Positions 50,188 through 64,000 of a stretch of DNA of 64,000 nucleotides are shown here, one piece after another; position 1 is the stretch's first letter, and each line of letters opens with the position of its first letter. This DNA comes from CADCVW01 sp964251385 (GTDB lineage Bacteria; Pseudomonadota; Alphaproteobacteria; Sphingomonadales; Sphingomonadaceae). The position numbers and the translations under genes were made by a program. Below the pieces are notes generated by a model. The model did no database searches, had not been told where the DNA came from, and worked only from the letters and a program-made list of their open reading frames with translations. The DNA is taken from NCBI GenBank assembly GCA_964251385.1, contig CAXUJK010000005.1, positions 97,467 through 161,466 on the forward strand, in the 5' to 3' direction.

Positions 50188-50504
50188 TCCCCAAGCCGCC
50201 GACGCGCCCGACCACGATTCAACCTTTCGACGACTTCGAGCCCGTCATAGCCCACCCCGGAGGCGGGTCGTGGCGCGCCGCGACACGTTACCCGGACGGC
50301 GAGGAGCCCTTCGGGACCTGCGCGATGGACTATGCGGTCGTCCTGCTCGTCCTCGGCATGTTGTACAGCGAGCACCTGGCGTGGAGGATCGTCGCCGTCA
50401 CCCTCACCGCCGGGTTCGCGGTCGTCATGACGGACAAGATCTGCCGCCGCCTCCGCGATCTTCCGCCCCGGCCCGCCTGGCGCGGCAGGCGGTCGCGCCC
50501 GTGA
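50184..50504 (+). CDS. Small membrane protein, middle gene of the chain
   Basis: A 106-residue protein starting MIPKPPTRPTTIQPFDDFE, with two hydrophobic stretches (about 48-65, CAMDYAVVLLVLGMLYS; 70-83, VTLTAGFAVVMT). The IPKP start echoes the IRKP of its neighbours, but the rest differs. It is joined to both by 4-nt overlaps. Function unknown. Confidence 0.7.
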   Translation: MIPKPPTRPTTIQPFDDFEPVIAHPGGGSWRAATRYPDGEEPFGTCAMDYAVVLLVLGMLYSEHLAWRIVAVTLTAGFAVVMTDKICRRLRDLPPRPAWRGRRSRP

Positions 50505-50818
50505 TCCGCAAGCCCCCGCCCGGCGCGCGCGCACTCCATCCCGTCGTGCGCACCGTGCGCACGACCGCCGAGGTCGCAAAGGTCGCATCGGAAACCAGCG
50601 GGGTCGCATGGCGAAAAGCCGAATGCGCGCACCAGAGGTTGTGGAAGGTCTTGCACTATTTTCTGCTGGGCTGGCTCGCGTACCACGCGTTTTTCACCGC
50701 GAGCAGCTGGGGCATGGCGATCTTCAGCCTGGCGGTCATCTTCGGTATCTGGGGCATCTGCCGCTGGTTGCCGAAACTTCTCCTAAAGGCTTGCCGCCGT
50801 CTCGCGCGGGCCCTATAG
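50501..50818 (+). CDS. Small membrane protein, paralogue B
   Basis: A 105-residue protein starting with GTG: MIRKPPPGARALHPVVRTVR, then a hydrophobic pair (about 54-72, HYFLLGWLAYHAFFTASS; 75-90, AIFSLAVIFGIWGICRW) and a basic tail. It is a paralogue of the protein at 49879, with near-identical N termini and the same layout. Rightmost gene of the coupled chain, 173 nt before rplJ. Confidence 0.75.
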   Translation: MIRKPPPGARALHPVVRTVRTTAEVAKVASETSGVAWRKAECAHQRLWKVLHYFLLGWLAYHAFFTASSWGMAIFSLAVIFGIWGICRWLPKLLLKACRRLARAL

Positions 50819-50991
50819 GCTGCCCCGTCGCGCCCTCACGGGCGCTTCCGTTCGAGACAGCGGGTGGGCTTCGGCCCTCAATACCCCGCCGAGACGGGGA
50901 CATTCGTGCCGTCATCGGGCGGCGCTCCCCTTCCCTCGTTCGTCCCGCGCGCGGATTTTCCGCGTGAGGCAACACGAAGGACAGGCAAAAC
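50819..50991 (+). promoter_or_regulatory. rplJ: rplJ leader, candidate L10 autoregulatory region
   Basis: The 173-nt gap before rplJ is GC-rich and holds several short hairpins, such as CCCGCCGAGACGGGG near 50886 and CGCGCGCGGATTTTCCGCG near 50949. Many bacteria have an L10 leader here, bound by the L10-L12 complex. I cannot confirm the Rfam structure by eye. It presumably also holds the promoter, since rplA ends far upstream. Confidence 0.4.
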
Positions 50992-51507
50992 ATGGATCGT
51001 GCCGAAAAGGCCACTGCCGTCGCCGCGCTGAAAGCGACGTTCGACGAAGTGTCGGTGGTGGTCGTCACCCGCAACCTCGGGCTCACCGTTGCGCAATCGA
51101 CGGACCTGCGCGGACGGATGCGGGACGCGGGCGCACAGTACAAGGTCGCCAAGAACACGCTCACGCTGATCGCGGCCGAAGGCACGCAGTATGCGTCGAT
51201 TTCGGAGCTTCTAACGGGCCCGACCGCGCTCGCCACCTCGACGGACCCGGTCGCGGCCGCCAAGATCGCGGTCGAATTCGCTAAGACCAACGACAAGTTC
51301 GAGATCGTCGGCGGCGCGATGGGATCGACCGTGCTCGACGTCCGCGGGGTTCAGGCGCTCGCCGCCCTCCCCTCGCTCGACGAACTGCGCGCCAAGCTCA
51401 TCGGGCTGGTCCAGGCACCCGCCACCAAGATCGCGCAGCTGGTCAACGCCCCCGCGGCCAAGCTGGCGCGCGTGTTCAACGCCTACGCCGAACGCGACGC
51501 GGCCTAA
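50992..51507 (+). CDS. rplJ: 50S ribosomal protein L10
   Basis: A 171-residue protein with MDRAEKATAVAALKATFDEV, RDAGAQYKVAKNTLTLIAAE, GPTALATSTDPVAAAKIAVE and ALASLPSLDELRAKL-like pattern (AALPSLDELRAKLIGLVQAP). L10 anchors the L7/L12 stalk. It is followed by rplL after 30 nt. Confidence 0.98.
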   Translation: MDRAEKATAVAALKATFDEVSVVVVTRNLGLTVAQSTDLRGRMRDAGAQYKVAKNTLTLIAAEGTQYASISELLTGPTALATSTDPVAAAKIAVEFAKTNDKFEIVGGAMGSTVLDVRGVQALAALPSLDELRAKLIGLVQAPATKIAQLVNAPAAKLARVFNAYAERDAA

Positions 51508-51537
51508 CTCAACCTCATCACACGCAAGGAAAACATC

Positions 51538-51909
51538 ATGGCAGACATCAACTCGCTCGTAGACCAGCTCTCCACCCTCACCGTTCTCGAAGCCGCCGAC
51601 CTCGCCAAGGCGTTGGAAGAGAAGTGGGGCGTCTCCGCCGCCGCAGCCGTCGCATCCGCGGGTCCCGCAGCGGCCGCCGCGCCGGCAGCGGAAGAGCAGA
51701 CCGAATTCGACGTCATCCTGACGGGCGACGGCGGCAAGAAGATCAACGTCATCAAGGAAGTCCGCGCCATCACGCAGCTCGGCCTGGGCGAAGCCAAGAC
51801 GCTCGTCGAATCCGCCCCCAAGGCGATCAAGGAAGGCGTGAACAAGGAAGAAGCCGAGAAGATCAAGAAGCAGATCGAGGATGCCGGCGGTACTGTCGAG
51901 CTCAAGTGA
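51538..51909 (+). CDS. rplL: 50S ribosomal protein L7/L12
   Basis: A 123-residue protein with the N-terminal dimerisation domain (INSLVDQLSTLTVLEAADLA), an Ala-rich hinge, and the C-terminal domain EQTEFDVILTGDGGKKINVI and ITQLGLGEAKTLVESAPKAI. L7/L12 recruits translation GTPases. In most bacteria rpoB follows within a few hundred nt; here it is 4 kb away. Confidence 0.98.
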   Translation: MADINSLVDQLSTLTVLEAADLAKALEEKWGVSAAAAVASAGPAAAAAPAAEEQTEFDVILTGDGGKKINVIKEVRAITQLGLGEAKTLVESAPKAIKEGVNKEEAEKIKKQIEDAGGTVELK

Positions 51910-51974
51910 GCGATGCGCCTGCGGGCGCACGACTCATCCCGGCGAAGGCCGGGATCCAGCCTTCAACCTACCCG

Positions 51975-52007
51975 AAGAGGCGGTCCGGAAACGGATCGCC
52001 TCTTTCA
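51975..52007 (+). terminator. Terminator after rplL
   Basis: A 13-bp stem AAGAGGCGGTCCG/CGGATCGCCTCTT (one G-T pair) closed by a GAAA loop and followed by TC. Upstream, near 51944-51962, is a second small hairpin CCCGGCGAAGGCCGGG of a type common in sphingomonads. The two probably end the rplJ-rplL transcript. Confidence 0.8.
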
Positions 52008-52009
52008 GT

Positions 52010-52522
52010 CTAGCGGGACACAGCGTCTGCTCGCCGGGCACCAGGAGCAAACGGCCGCATCGTCACCGTTCCACCCGTTCCTGAAAACACCAGCCCGCCG
52101 TCCGCCGTGCGCGCCACACGATCGGCGTTGTACATGCCGATGTCGAATTCCTGCTCCCAGTGCGACAGCCCGCGCGCGCAGACCAGGCCCGGGTTGATCT
52201 TGCCGAGCAGGACGCGATCGCCGCGTCGCTTGTAGATGTAGGGGAACGGCACGCATTGCGACTGCGCGCGAATGCTGTCCGCATCGATCCGTACGGTGAT
52301 CGGTTGCGCACCCAGCTGCGCGACTTCATCGTCGAGTGCGGTGACGATCCACCGTCCGAGGATCGGCTCGTCGACCGGCGAGCGCGCTTTCTTCGTCACC
52401 ACTGAAGGTTTGCTGTCTGTAGGTGCCGAGGCTGTAAAATCGCAAGCCGACAGCAAGACGAAAACAGACAGATGTCCGGCAATCTGGATCGTTTTCGTCC
52501 GAACCGCCGCAGTTGCACGCAC
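52010..52522 (-). CDS. Putative META-domain-like lipoprotein
   Basis: A 170-residue protein. From the GTG at 52522, a signal TKTIQIAGHLSVFVLLSACD with lipobox LSAC is followed by a short linker and a domain with ILGRWIVTALDDEVAQLGAQ, ITVRIDADSIRAQSQC and GGLVFSGTGGTVTMRP. The GRW..., pattern with two cysteines resembles the META/HslJ domain of small envelope proteins, with moderate certainty. The GTG lies 5 nt after the T run of the hairpin at 52527-52555, so transcription may be attenuated there. Confidence 0.65.
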   Translation of the reverse strand: MRATAAVRTKTIQIAGHLSVFVLLSACDFTASAPTDSKPSVVTKKARSPVDEPILGRWIVTALDDEVAQLGAQPITVRIDADSIRAQSQCVPFPYIYKRRGDRVLLGKINPGLVCARGLSHWEQEFDIGMYNADRVARTADGGLVFSGTGGTVTMRPFAPGARRADAVSR

Positions 52523-52526
52523 GTAG

Positions 52527-52555
52527 AAAAAAGGCCCCGACCAGAAGTCGGAGCC
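52527..52555 (-). terminator. Terminator or attenuator after the 29-residue peptide gene
   Basis: On the minus strand a 9-bp stem with one mismatch (GGCTCCGAC/GTCGGGGCC, loop TTCTG) is followed by TTTTTT. It comes 9 nt after the stop of the small peptide gene and 5 nt before the start of the lipoprotein gene. Confidence 0.8.
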
Positions 52556-52563
52556 CGTATTGT

Positions 52564-52653
52564 TCAGCCTCGGCCGCCGGCCCGGACTTGACCCGTTCCA
52601 AACAACCAATCGTAAAGATCCCAGTTAAGTGGCTGGGGACGCTGCTTGATCAT
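52564..52653 (-). CDS. 29-residue peptide gene with strong ribosome-binding site
   Basis: AGGAGGG lies 5 nt before an ATG at 52653, and a 29-codon frame ends at 52564. The peptide starts MIKQRPQPLNWDLYDWLFG and ends in a Gly/Arg-rich tail. It contains two Trp residues, a Tyr and a Phe within nine positions. A terminator follows within 10 nt, so the unit has all the signals of a real small gene or a leader peptide. It lies 85 nt downstream of the CHASE2-GGDEF-EAL gene. I know no homologue. Confidence 0.62.
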   Translation of the reverse strand: MIKQRPQPLNWDLYDWLFGTGQVRAGGRG

Positions 52654-52738
52654 GATCCCTCCTGTTCGAAGCAGGTGCCGCGACCATCGGGCCCCTGTGA
52701 AACTTACCCTAACCTTAATCAGCATGGTTACAAGCGAA

Positions 52739-55090
52739 TTAACCGGATCCGACCCTTTTGTTAGCGTCCGTCTGGAACAAAGCCTGCGTAAAGGCGTACA
52801 GCGCCATTGGCCGACCGATATGGAAGCCTTGTGCATGATCGCAGCCGAGCGCGCGCAGCGCCTCGAGCGTGGCCGTATCTTCGACGCCCTCGGCAACCAC
52901 GATGCGGCCGAGAGAATGTGCGAGCTGAACCGTCGAGTGCACCATCAAGCGGTCGCCATGGCTCTTCGTCACGGCCGCGATGAAGCTTTGGTCGATCTTG
53001 ATTTCGGTCGCCGGTATCTTCTTCAGATACTCCAGCGTCGACAGCCCGGTCCCGTAGTCATCGATCGCGATCTTGACCCCCATGTCGCGCAGACGCAGCA
53101 GCGTTTCCAGATTGTCGCAGCCGCTGTTCAACGCGGCGGTTTCGGTGACCTCCAAAGTCAGGTTCGCGGGTGCGAGCCCGTGCTGGCTGAGGATGGCGGC
53201 GACCGTGTCGACGAAGCGCGGATCACCGATGAGCCGCGCCGATAGATTGACCGCAACGTTGAACGGCGTGCCCGTCGCGACGATGTCCGCCGCCGCGCGC
53301 ACCGCGTCGTCCAATACGAAGCGGGTCAGCTTCTCGATGCGGTCGTTCTGTTCGGCGGCGAGGATGAAATCCAACGGCGCGATCGCGCCCTTGTCCGGGT
53401 GCGTCCACCGCGCCAGCGCTTCCGCCCCGCATATCCTGCCCGTCTTGAGGTCAAGCTTGGGCTGGTAGGCGACCCAGAAGTCGCCCGTGTCTATCGCCCG
53501 ATCCAGTTGCCCCAGTAGTGACAGTTTCCAAGCGACATCCTTCAACGCGGCGGGATCGTAAGCCTTCCATCGCCGCCCTTCGCTCGCCGCTTCGTCGCAT
53601 GCGACCAGCGCGCTGCCCAGCCGGTTGGCAAGCGAACGCGTGGCGTCCGCGTCGATGCCGAAGCTCAACGAAAGGTCGATCTGACGGTCGTCGACCGTCA
53701 CCGCGCTCCGGAAGAAGCCGTGCAGTGCTTCCAGATGCTCGCCGACTTCGGTCACGGTGGCCGCGTCGGAAAACCATGCGAACACGCCTTCATCGCCTTG
53801 GTACAACTTCTGGCCCGCGACGCCGAGCGTCAGGCGAGTGGCGATCTGGTCGATCAGCACGCGTTCGCCTTGTGGGGGCAAGGTGGACGCGATCTGCGGG
53901 TATTGCGCGATCCGCGCCGCGATCAGCATGCGCGCGTCGCCCGTCTCGCCGCTTCGCAGCGCGTCGAGGTTCGACAGGCCAGACACGGTATTCACCGTTC
54001 CGCGCACCCGGTACGCCCGGCGCAGCCGCGACCATGCCGTCGCGGCGGTGACGATCGAAAGCGCGAACAGCGCCGGGGTAATCCCAGTTACGATCTTATT
54101 GGCTTCCAGCACGAGCGGAGCGAACAGCAGGAATAGCCCGCCGGAAGCAGCCACGATCATCGCGGCCTGCAAGGAACGGGCCCGCACGGCCAAGGCAGCG
54201 ATGCCCAGTCCGAACAGAAGCGTCACGATCCATGGCAGTTCTCGAGGGGTGCCGAAGCGCAGCGTTTCGGCACCCAGAACATGAAGGTAGACGCCCGGCA
54301 TCGTGCCGTGGCCGGGAAGAAGGAACGTATCGCCCAGCGACGCCGCCGACAGACCGACGATCACGTCCTTGCCCGACAGACTCGCAGCGGGAATGCGTCC
54401 GCTGATCACCTCGGAGGCACTGATCGACGGCACGGACCGCGGGTCAATTGCATAGTCGACGGGGAACGAGCCTGTCGACGGGGCGGAAACCCCCGACAGG
54501 CGTGCGGCCATGGACGGGGCGATGCCGATGTCCGATGGAAGGGCATAAGGCAATCGCCACGCATAGCCGAGATACGTGACGATCACGCTGATGTTCGCGG
54601 TTTCGACGTGACGGCCAAACCGCGCGAGAGGCCGCTCCAGCGACAATTGCCCGGTCAGGGCATCCTTGTCCTCGGCCCGGGCCACCGTCACGCGTCCGCG
54701 GCTGCGCGCGAAGGCGGCTTCAAGCGCCGCATCGAAATCCTCCCGCGTCGCCTCCGCGAATGACAGGTCGAACATGATCCTGCGCGCGCCCAGTCTTCCT
54801 AACTCGTCAATCAGGCGCGCATGGCGATCACGCGTCCACGGGTAGGCACCGACCTCCGCTAGGCTCTTGTCGTCGATGCCAACGACCACGATGTCGCCGC
54901 TCGCTTCGTGGCTCCGCGCCGCGTTGCGCGCGACGCGGAGAATATCCTCCAGCGGTCGGCCCAGGTTGATTGCGCCGAACAGCAGCCCCGCGATCGCCGC
55001 CGCGATAAGGATGCGGGCGCGTCTCGGTGTCGGCAGACGCGTCGGCGCGGCCGCGGCATCGGAGGTCTGGACACGGCTCGCATCGGTCAT
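52739..55090 (-). CDS. CHASE2-GGDEF-EAL cyclic-di-GMP protein
   Basis: A 783-residue membrane sensor. One N-terminal helix (about 26-45) leads to a CHASE2 periplasmic domain (about 66-285, with VVVGIDDKSLAEVGAYPWTR and RIMFDLSFAEA), then three membrane helices (about 290-370). A GGDEF-like domain (about 375-505) has a broken active site (KLYQGDEGVFAW in place of GGDEF). The EAL domain (about 520-765) keeps EALARW, DDYGTGLSTLEYLKKI and KIDQSFI, so it should hydrolyse c-di-GMP. The GGDEF half may only sense GTP. Likely a phosphodiesterase controlling motility or biofilm. Confidence 0.94.
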   Translation of the reverse strand: MTDASRVQTSDAAAAPTRLPTPRRARILIAAAIAGLLFGAINLGRPLEDILRVARNAARSHEASGDIVVVGIDDKSLAEVGAYPWTRDRHARLIDELGRLGARRIMFDLSFAEATREDFDAALEAAFARSRGRVTVARAEDKDALTGQLSLERPLARFGRHVETANISVIVTYLGYAWRLPYALPSDIGIAPSMAARLSGVSAPSTGSFPVDYAIDPRSVPSISASEVISGRIPAASLSGKDVIVGLSAASLGDTFLLPGHGTMPGVYLHVLGAETLRFGTPRELPWIVTLLFGLGIAALAVRARSLQAAMIVAASGGLFLLFAPLVLEANKIVTGITPALFALSIVTAATAWSRLRRAYRVRGTVNTVSGLSNLDALRSGETGDARMLIAARIAQYPQIASTLPPQGERVLIDQIATRLTLGVAGQKLYQGDEGVFAWFSDAATVTEVGEHLEALHGFFRSAVTVDDRQIDLSLSFGIDADATRSLANRLGSALVACDEAASEGRRWKAYDPAALKDVAWKLSLLGQLDRAIDTGDFWVAYQPKLDLKTGRICGAEALARWTHPDKGAIAPLDFILAAEQNDRIEKLTRFVLDDAVRAAADIVATGTPFNVAVNLSARLIGDPRFVDTVAAILSQHGLAPANLTLEVTETAALNSGCDNLETLLRLRDMGVKIAIDDYGTGLSTLEYLKKIPATEIKIDQSFIAAVTKSHGDRLMVHSTVQLAHSLGRIVVAEGVEDTATLEALRALGCDHAQGFHIGRPMALYAFTQALFQTDANKRVGSG

Positions 55091-55183
55091 GGGTCAAGTC
55101 ATGACCGAAAAAGGTTAGCGAAACGGTAAGCATCATAGGTCAGGCCCGCCCGTTGCAGCCGGACCGGATGCGATAAGCCGAGG

Positions 55184-55624
55184 CTACAGGTTCGACTGCG
55201 CGTCCGTGTCCGCGCCCGACACGCCGCGGCGGATATCCTCGTCGGCCTGCAACGACCGGAACTTGTCCGTCCCCGCCACCGCCGTCGTCGGGGCCGCGTC
55301 ACGCCGTGCCAGTGTGGGGGCGGGGATCGACACGCCTTCGATATTGATCGTGCCTGCCGCATGATCGAACATCGCGAGACGCACCGCGTCGATCACCCCG
55401 TCGTCCACCGCCACCGCGCCCGACATGCGCACCATCCGCAGCGCGCCCGCGATCTCCTCGCGCAATCGCTGGTCGTCGCCCGCCGCCGCGGTCGCCTCCA
55501 GCGCCGCGATCCTGGTCGGCTCGTTTTCCCGCAGGTATGCGACGACCGACACCGCCGTGTCCGCGTCCAGCGCATACAGGCCGTTGGCGGCCATGCCGGT
55601 GAGTAAGGCTTCGATGACGGACAT
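55184..55624 (-). CDS. Unknown conserved-looking protein upstream of rpoB
   Basis: A 146-residue protein with a GGGAG site 5 nt before ATG 55624. It begins MSVIEALLTGMAANGLYALD, has a helical centre (TAVSVVAYLRENEPTRIAAL, EEIAGALRMVRMSGAVA) and a loop VDDGVIDAVRLAMFDHAAG, and ends in a charged tail. No signal peptide or membrane helix is visible. It is divergent from rpoB, separated by 259 nt that contain no other gene and should hold the rpoB promoter. Function unknown. Confidence 0.72.
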   Translation of the reverse strand: MSVIEALLTGMAANGLYALDADTAVSVVAYLRENEPTRIAALEATAAAGDDQRLREEIAGALRMVRMSGAVAVDDGVIDAVRLAMFDHAAGTINIEGVSIPAPTLARRDAAPTTAVAGTDKFRSLQADEDIRRGVSGADTDAQSNL

Positions 55625-55883
55625 GACGGCTCCCTTGGCCGATCGCTTGGCCGCTGCGGCGCACGCACGCAAGGTCTTCCCTTCGCCGCCGGACGCGCTA
55701 TATAGGCGCTTCACCAAACATCACCGGCTGTGCGTTCGCGTGCGCAGTCGCCTGCCCGCTTCCGGGACCCGGTCCGCATCGCGCACGGACCGCACGCATG
55801 GAAGAGGACCCACGCAGGACCCGCGCCCTGCATCATTTTCGACACGACGCCCGAACCCCGTTCGGCGCGCAGGAGTTTGACTC

Positions 55884-60077
<4,194 letters not shown>

Positions 60078-60085
60078 CTACGGAT

Positions 60086-60161
60086 GCCAGCGTGACGGAA
60101 TTGGTAGACGTACCATTACAATGGTCCCGAGAGGGTGTGGGTTCGGTCCCCACCGCTGGCA
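60086..60161 (+). tRNA. tRNA-Leu-like element with a shortened anticodon arm, between rpoB and rpoC
   Basis: 76 nt starting 9 nt after the rpoB stop. The acceptor stem GCCAGCG/CGCTGGC is perfect and followed by A. The D arm ACG-GAATTGGTAGA-CGT has the form of tRNA-Leu. The T arm GTGGG-TTCGGTC-CCCAC is perfect, with a long variable arm CCC-GAGA-GGG as in class II tRNAs. But the anticodon arm is only 14 nt, ACCATTACAATGGT, folding as a 5-bp stem with a 4-nt TACA loop instead of the normal 17 nt. No 3' CCA is encoded. It therefore probably cannot decode in the usual way, yet every other arm is intact. Confidence 0.7.
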
Positions 60162-60225
60162 AGCTAACTGAACGAACTCACCTCACTCCGGCCTGCGAAC
60201 GGTCGGTAGCTAGGAAGCAGATACC

Positions 60226-64000
<3,775 letters not shown>

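Noticed and set aside
51944..51962. Possible CRISPR or integron-like repeat after rplL (CCCGGCGAAGGCCGGG)
   Set aside because: It occurs once in this place as a simple hairpin, with no array or spacer; it is best read as part of the terminator region.
60086..60161. An ordinary tRNA-Leu gene
   Set aside because: The anticodon arm is too short for a normal seven-base loop, so I describe it as a tRNA-like element and not as a decoding tRNA.

Overview
The window looks like chromosomal DNA from a high-GC alphaproteobacterium, most probably a sphingomonad (Sphingomonas or a close relative). The evidence is the alphaproteobacterial ATP-synthase zeta-type protein, the NDUFA12-type complex I accessory protein, the trnW-secE-nusG order, secreted RHS proteins and the general protein content. 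I infer the taxonomy from gene content; no 16S rRNA gene is present.

Region 1 (1-13.1 kb, mostly minus strand) is housekeeping. It holds the end of a solute-binding protein, a DUF4112 protein, NAD synthesis (nadC, nadA), a DUF4230 protein, an MBL hydrolase, a BlaI/BlaR1-type pair with a visible operator, glutaredoxin-BolA-DUF1476, a quinone oxidoreductase, an S46 dipeptidyl peptidase, and scoA/scoB with an extra gene wedged between them. Two copies of an 87-bp palindromic repeat lie here.

Region 2 (13.2-30.9 kb) holds a TPP enzyme, csbD, thiS-thiG, aroQ-accB-accC, a VapC toxin beside a type IIG-like restriction-modification gene, a ParA ATPase, aat, a coupled DUF2155-mlaD-NDUFA12 set, a broken small membrane-protein gene, DUF192, a double cold-shock protein, recX, a fatty acyl-AMP ligase and a serine hydrolase.

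Region 3 (30.9-64 kb) is the transcription/translation superoperon, but it is split. trnW-secE-nusG is separated from rplK-rplA by a 9.4-kb block: an RHS gene with a candidate immunity gene, a decayed second RHS/toxin cassette with an intact candidate immunity gene, direct repeats and a truncated autotransporter. rplA is separated from rplJ-rplL by an 8.4-kb block: a two-gene SNF2 module, an M48 protease with LemA, and a coupled chain of small membrane proteins. rplL is separated from rpoB by a lipoprotein, a 29-residue peptide gene, a CHASE2-GGDEF-EAL protein and an unknown protein. A tRNA-Leu-like sequence with an abnormally short anticodon arm sits between rpoB and rpoC. rpoC runs off the end.

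The two strongest candidates for something undescribed are: (i) the restriction-modification protein at 19042-22992, whose last residues resemble the toxin-neutralising tail of VapB30-type antitoxins and which is followed 13 nt later by vapC with no separate antitoxin; and (ii) the tRNA-like element embedded in the rpoB-rpoC operon. Start codons were chosen by eye from ribosome-binding sites, overlaps and homology memory; no database search was possible.
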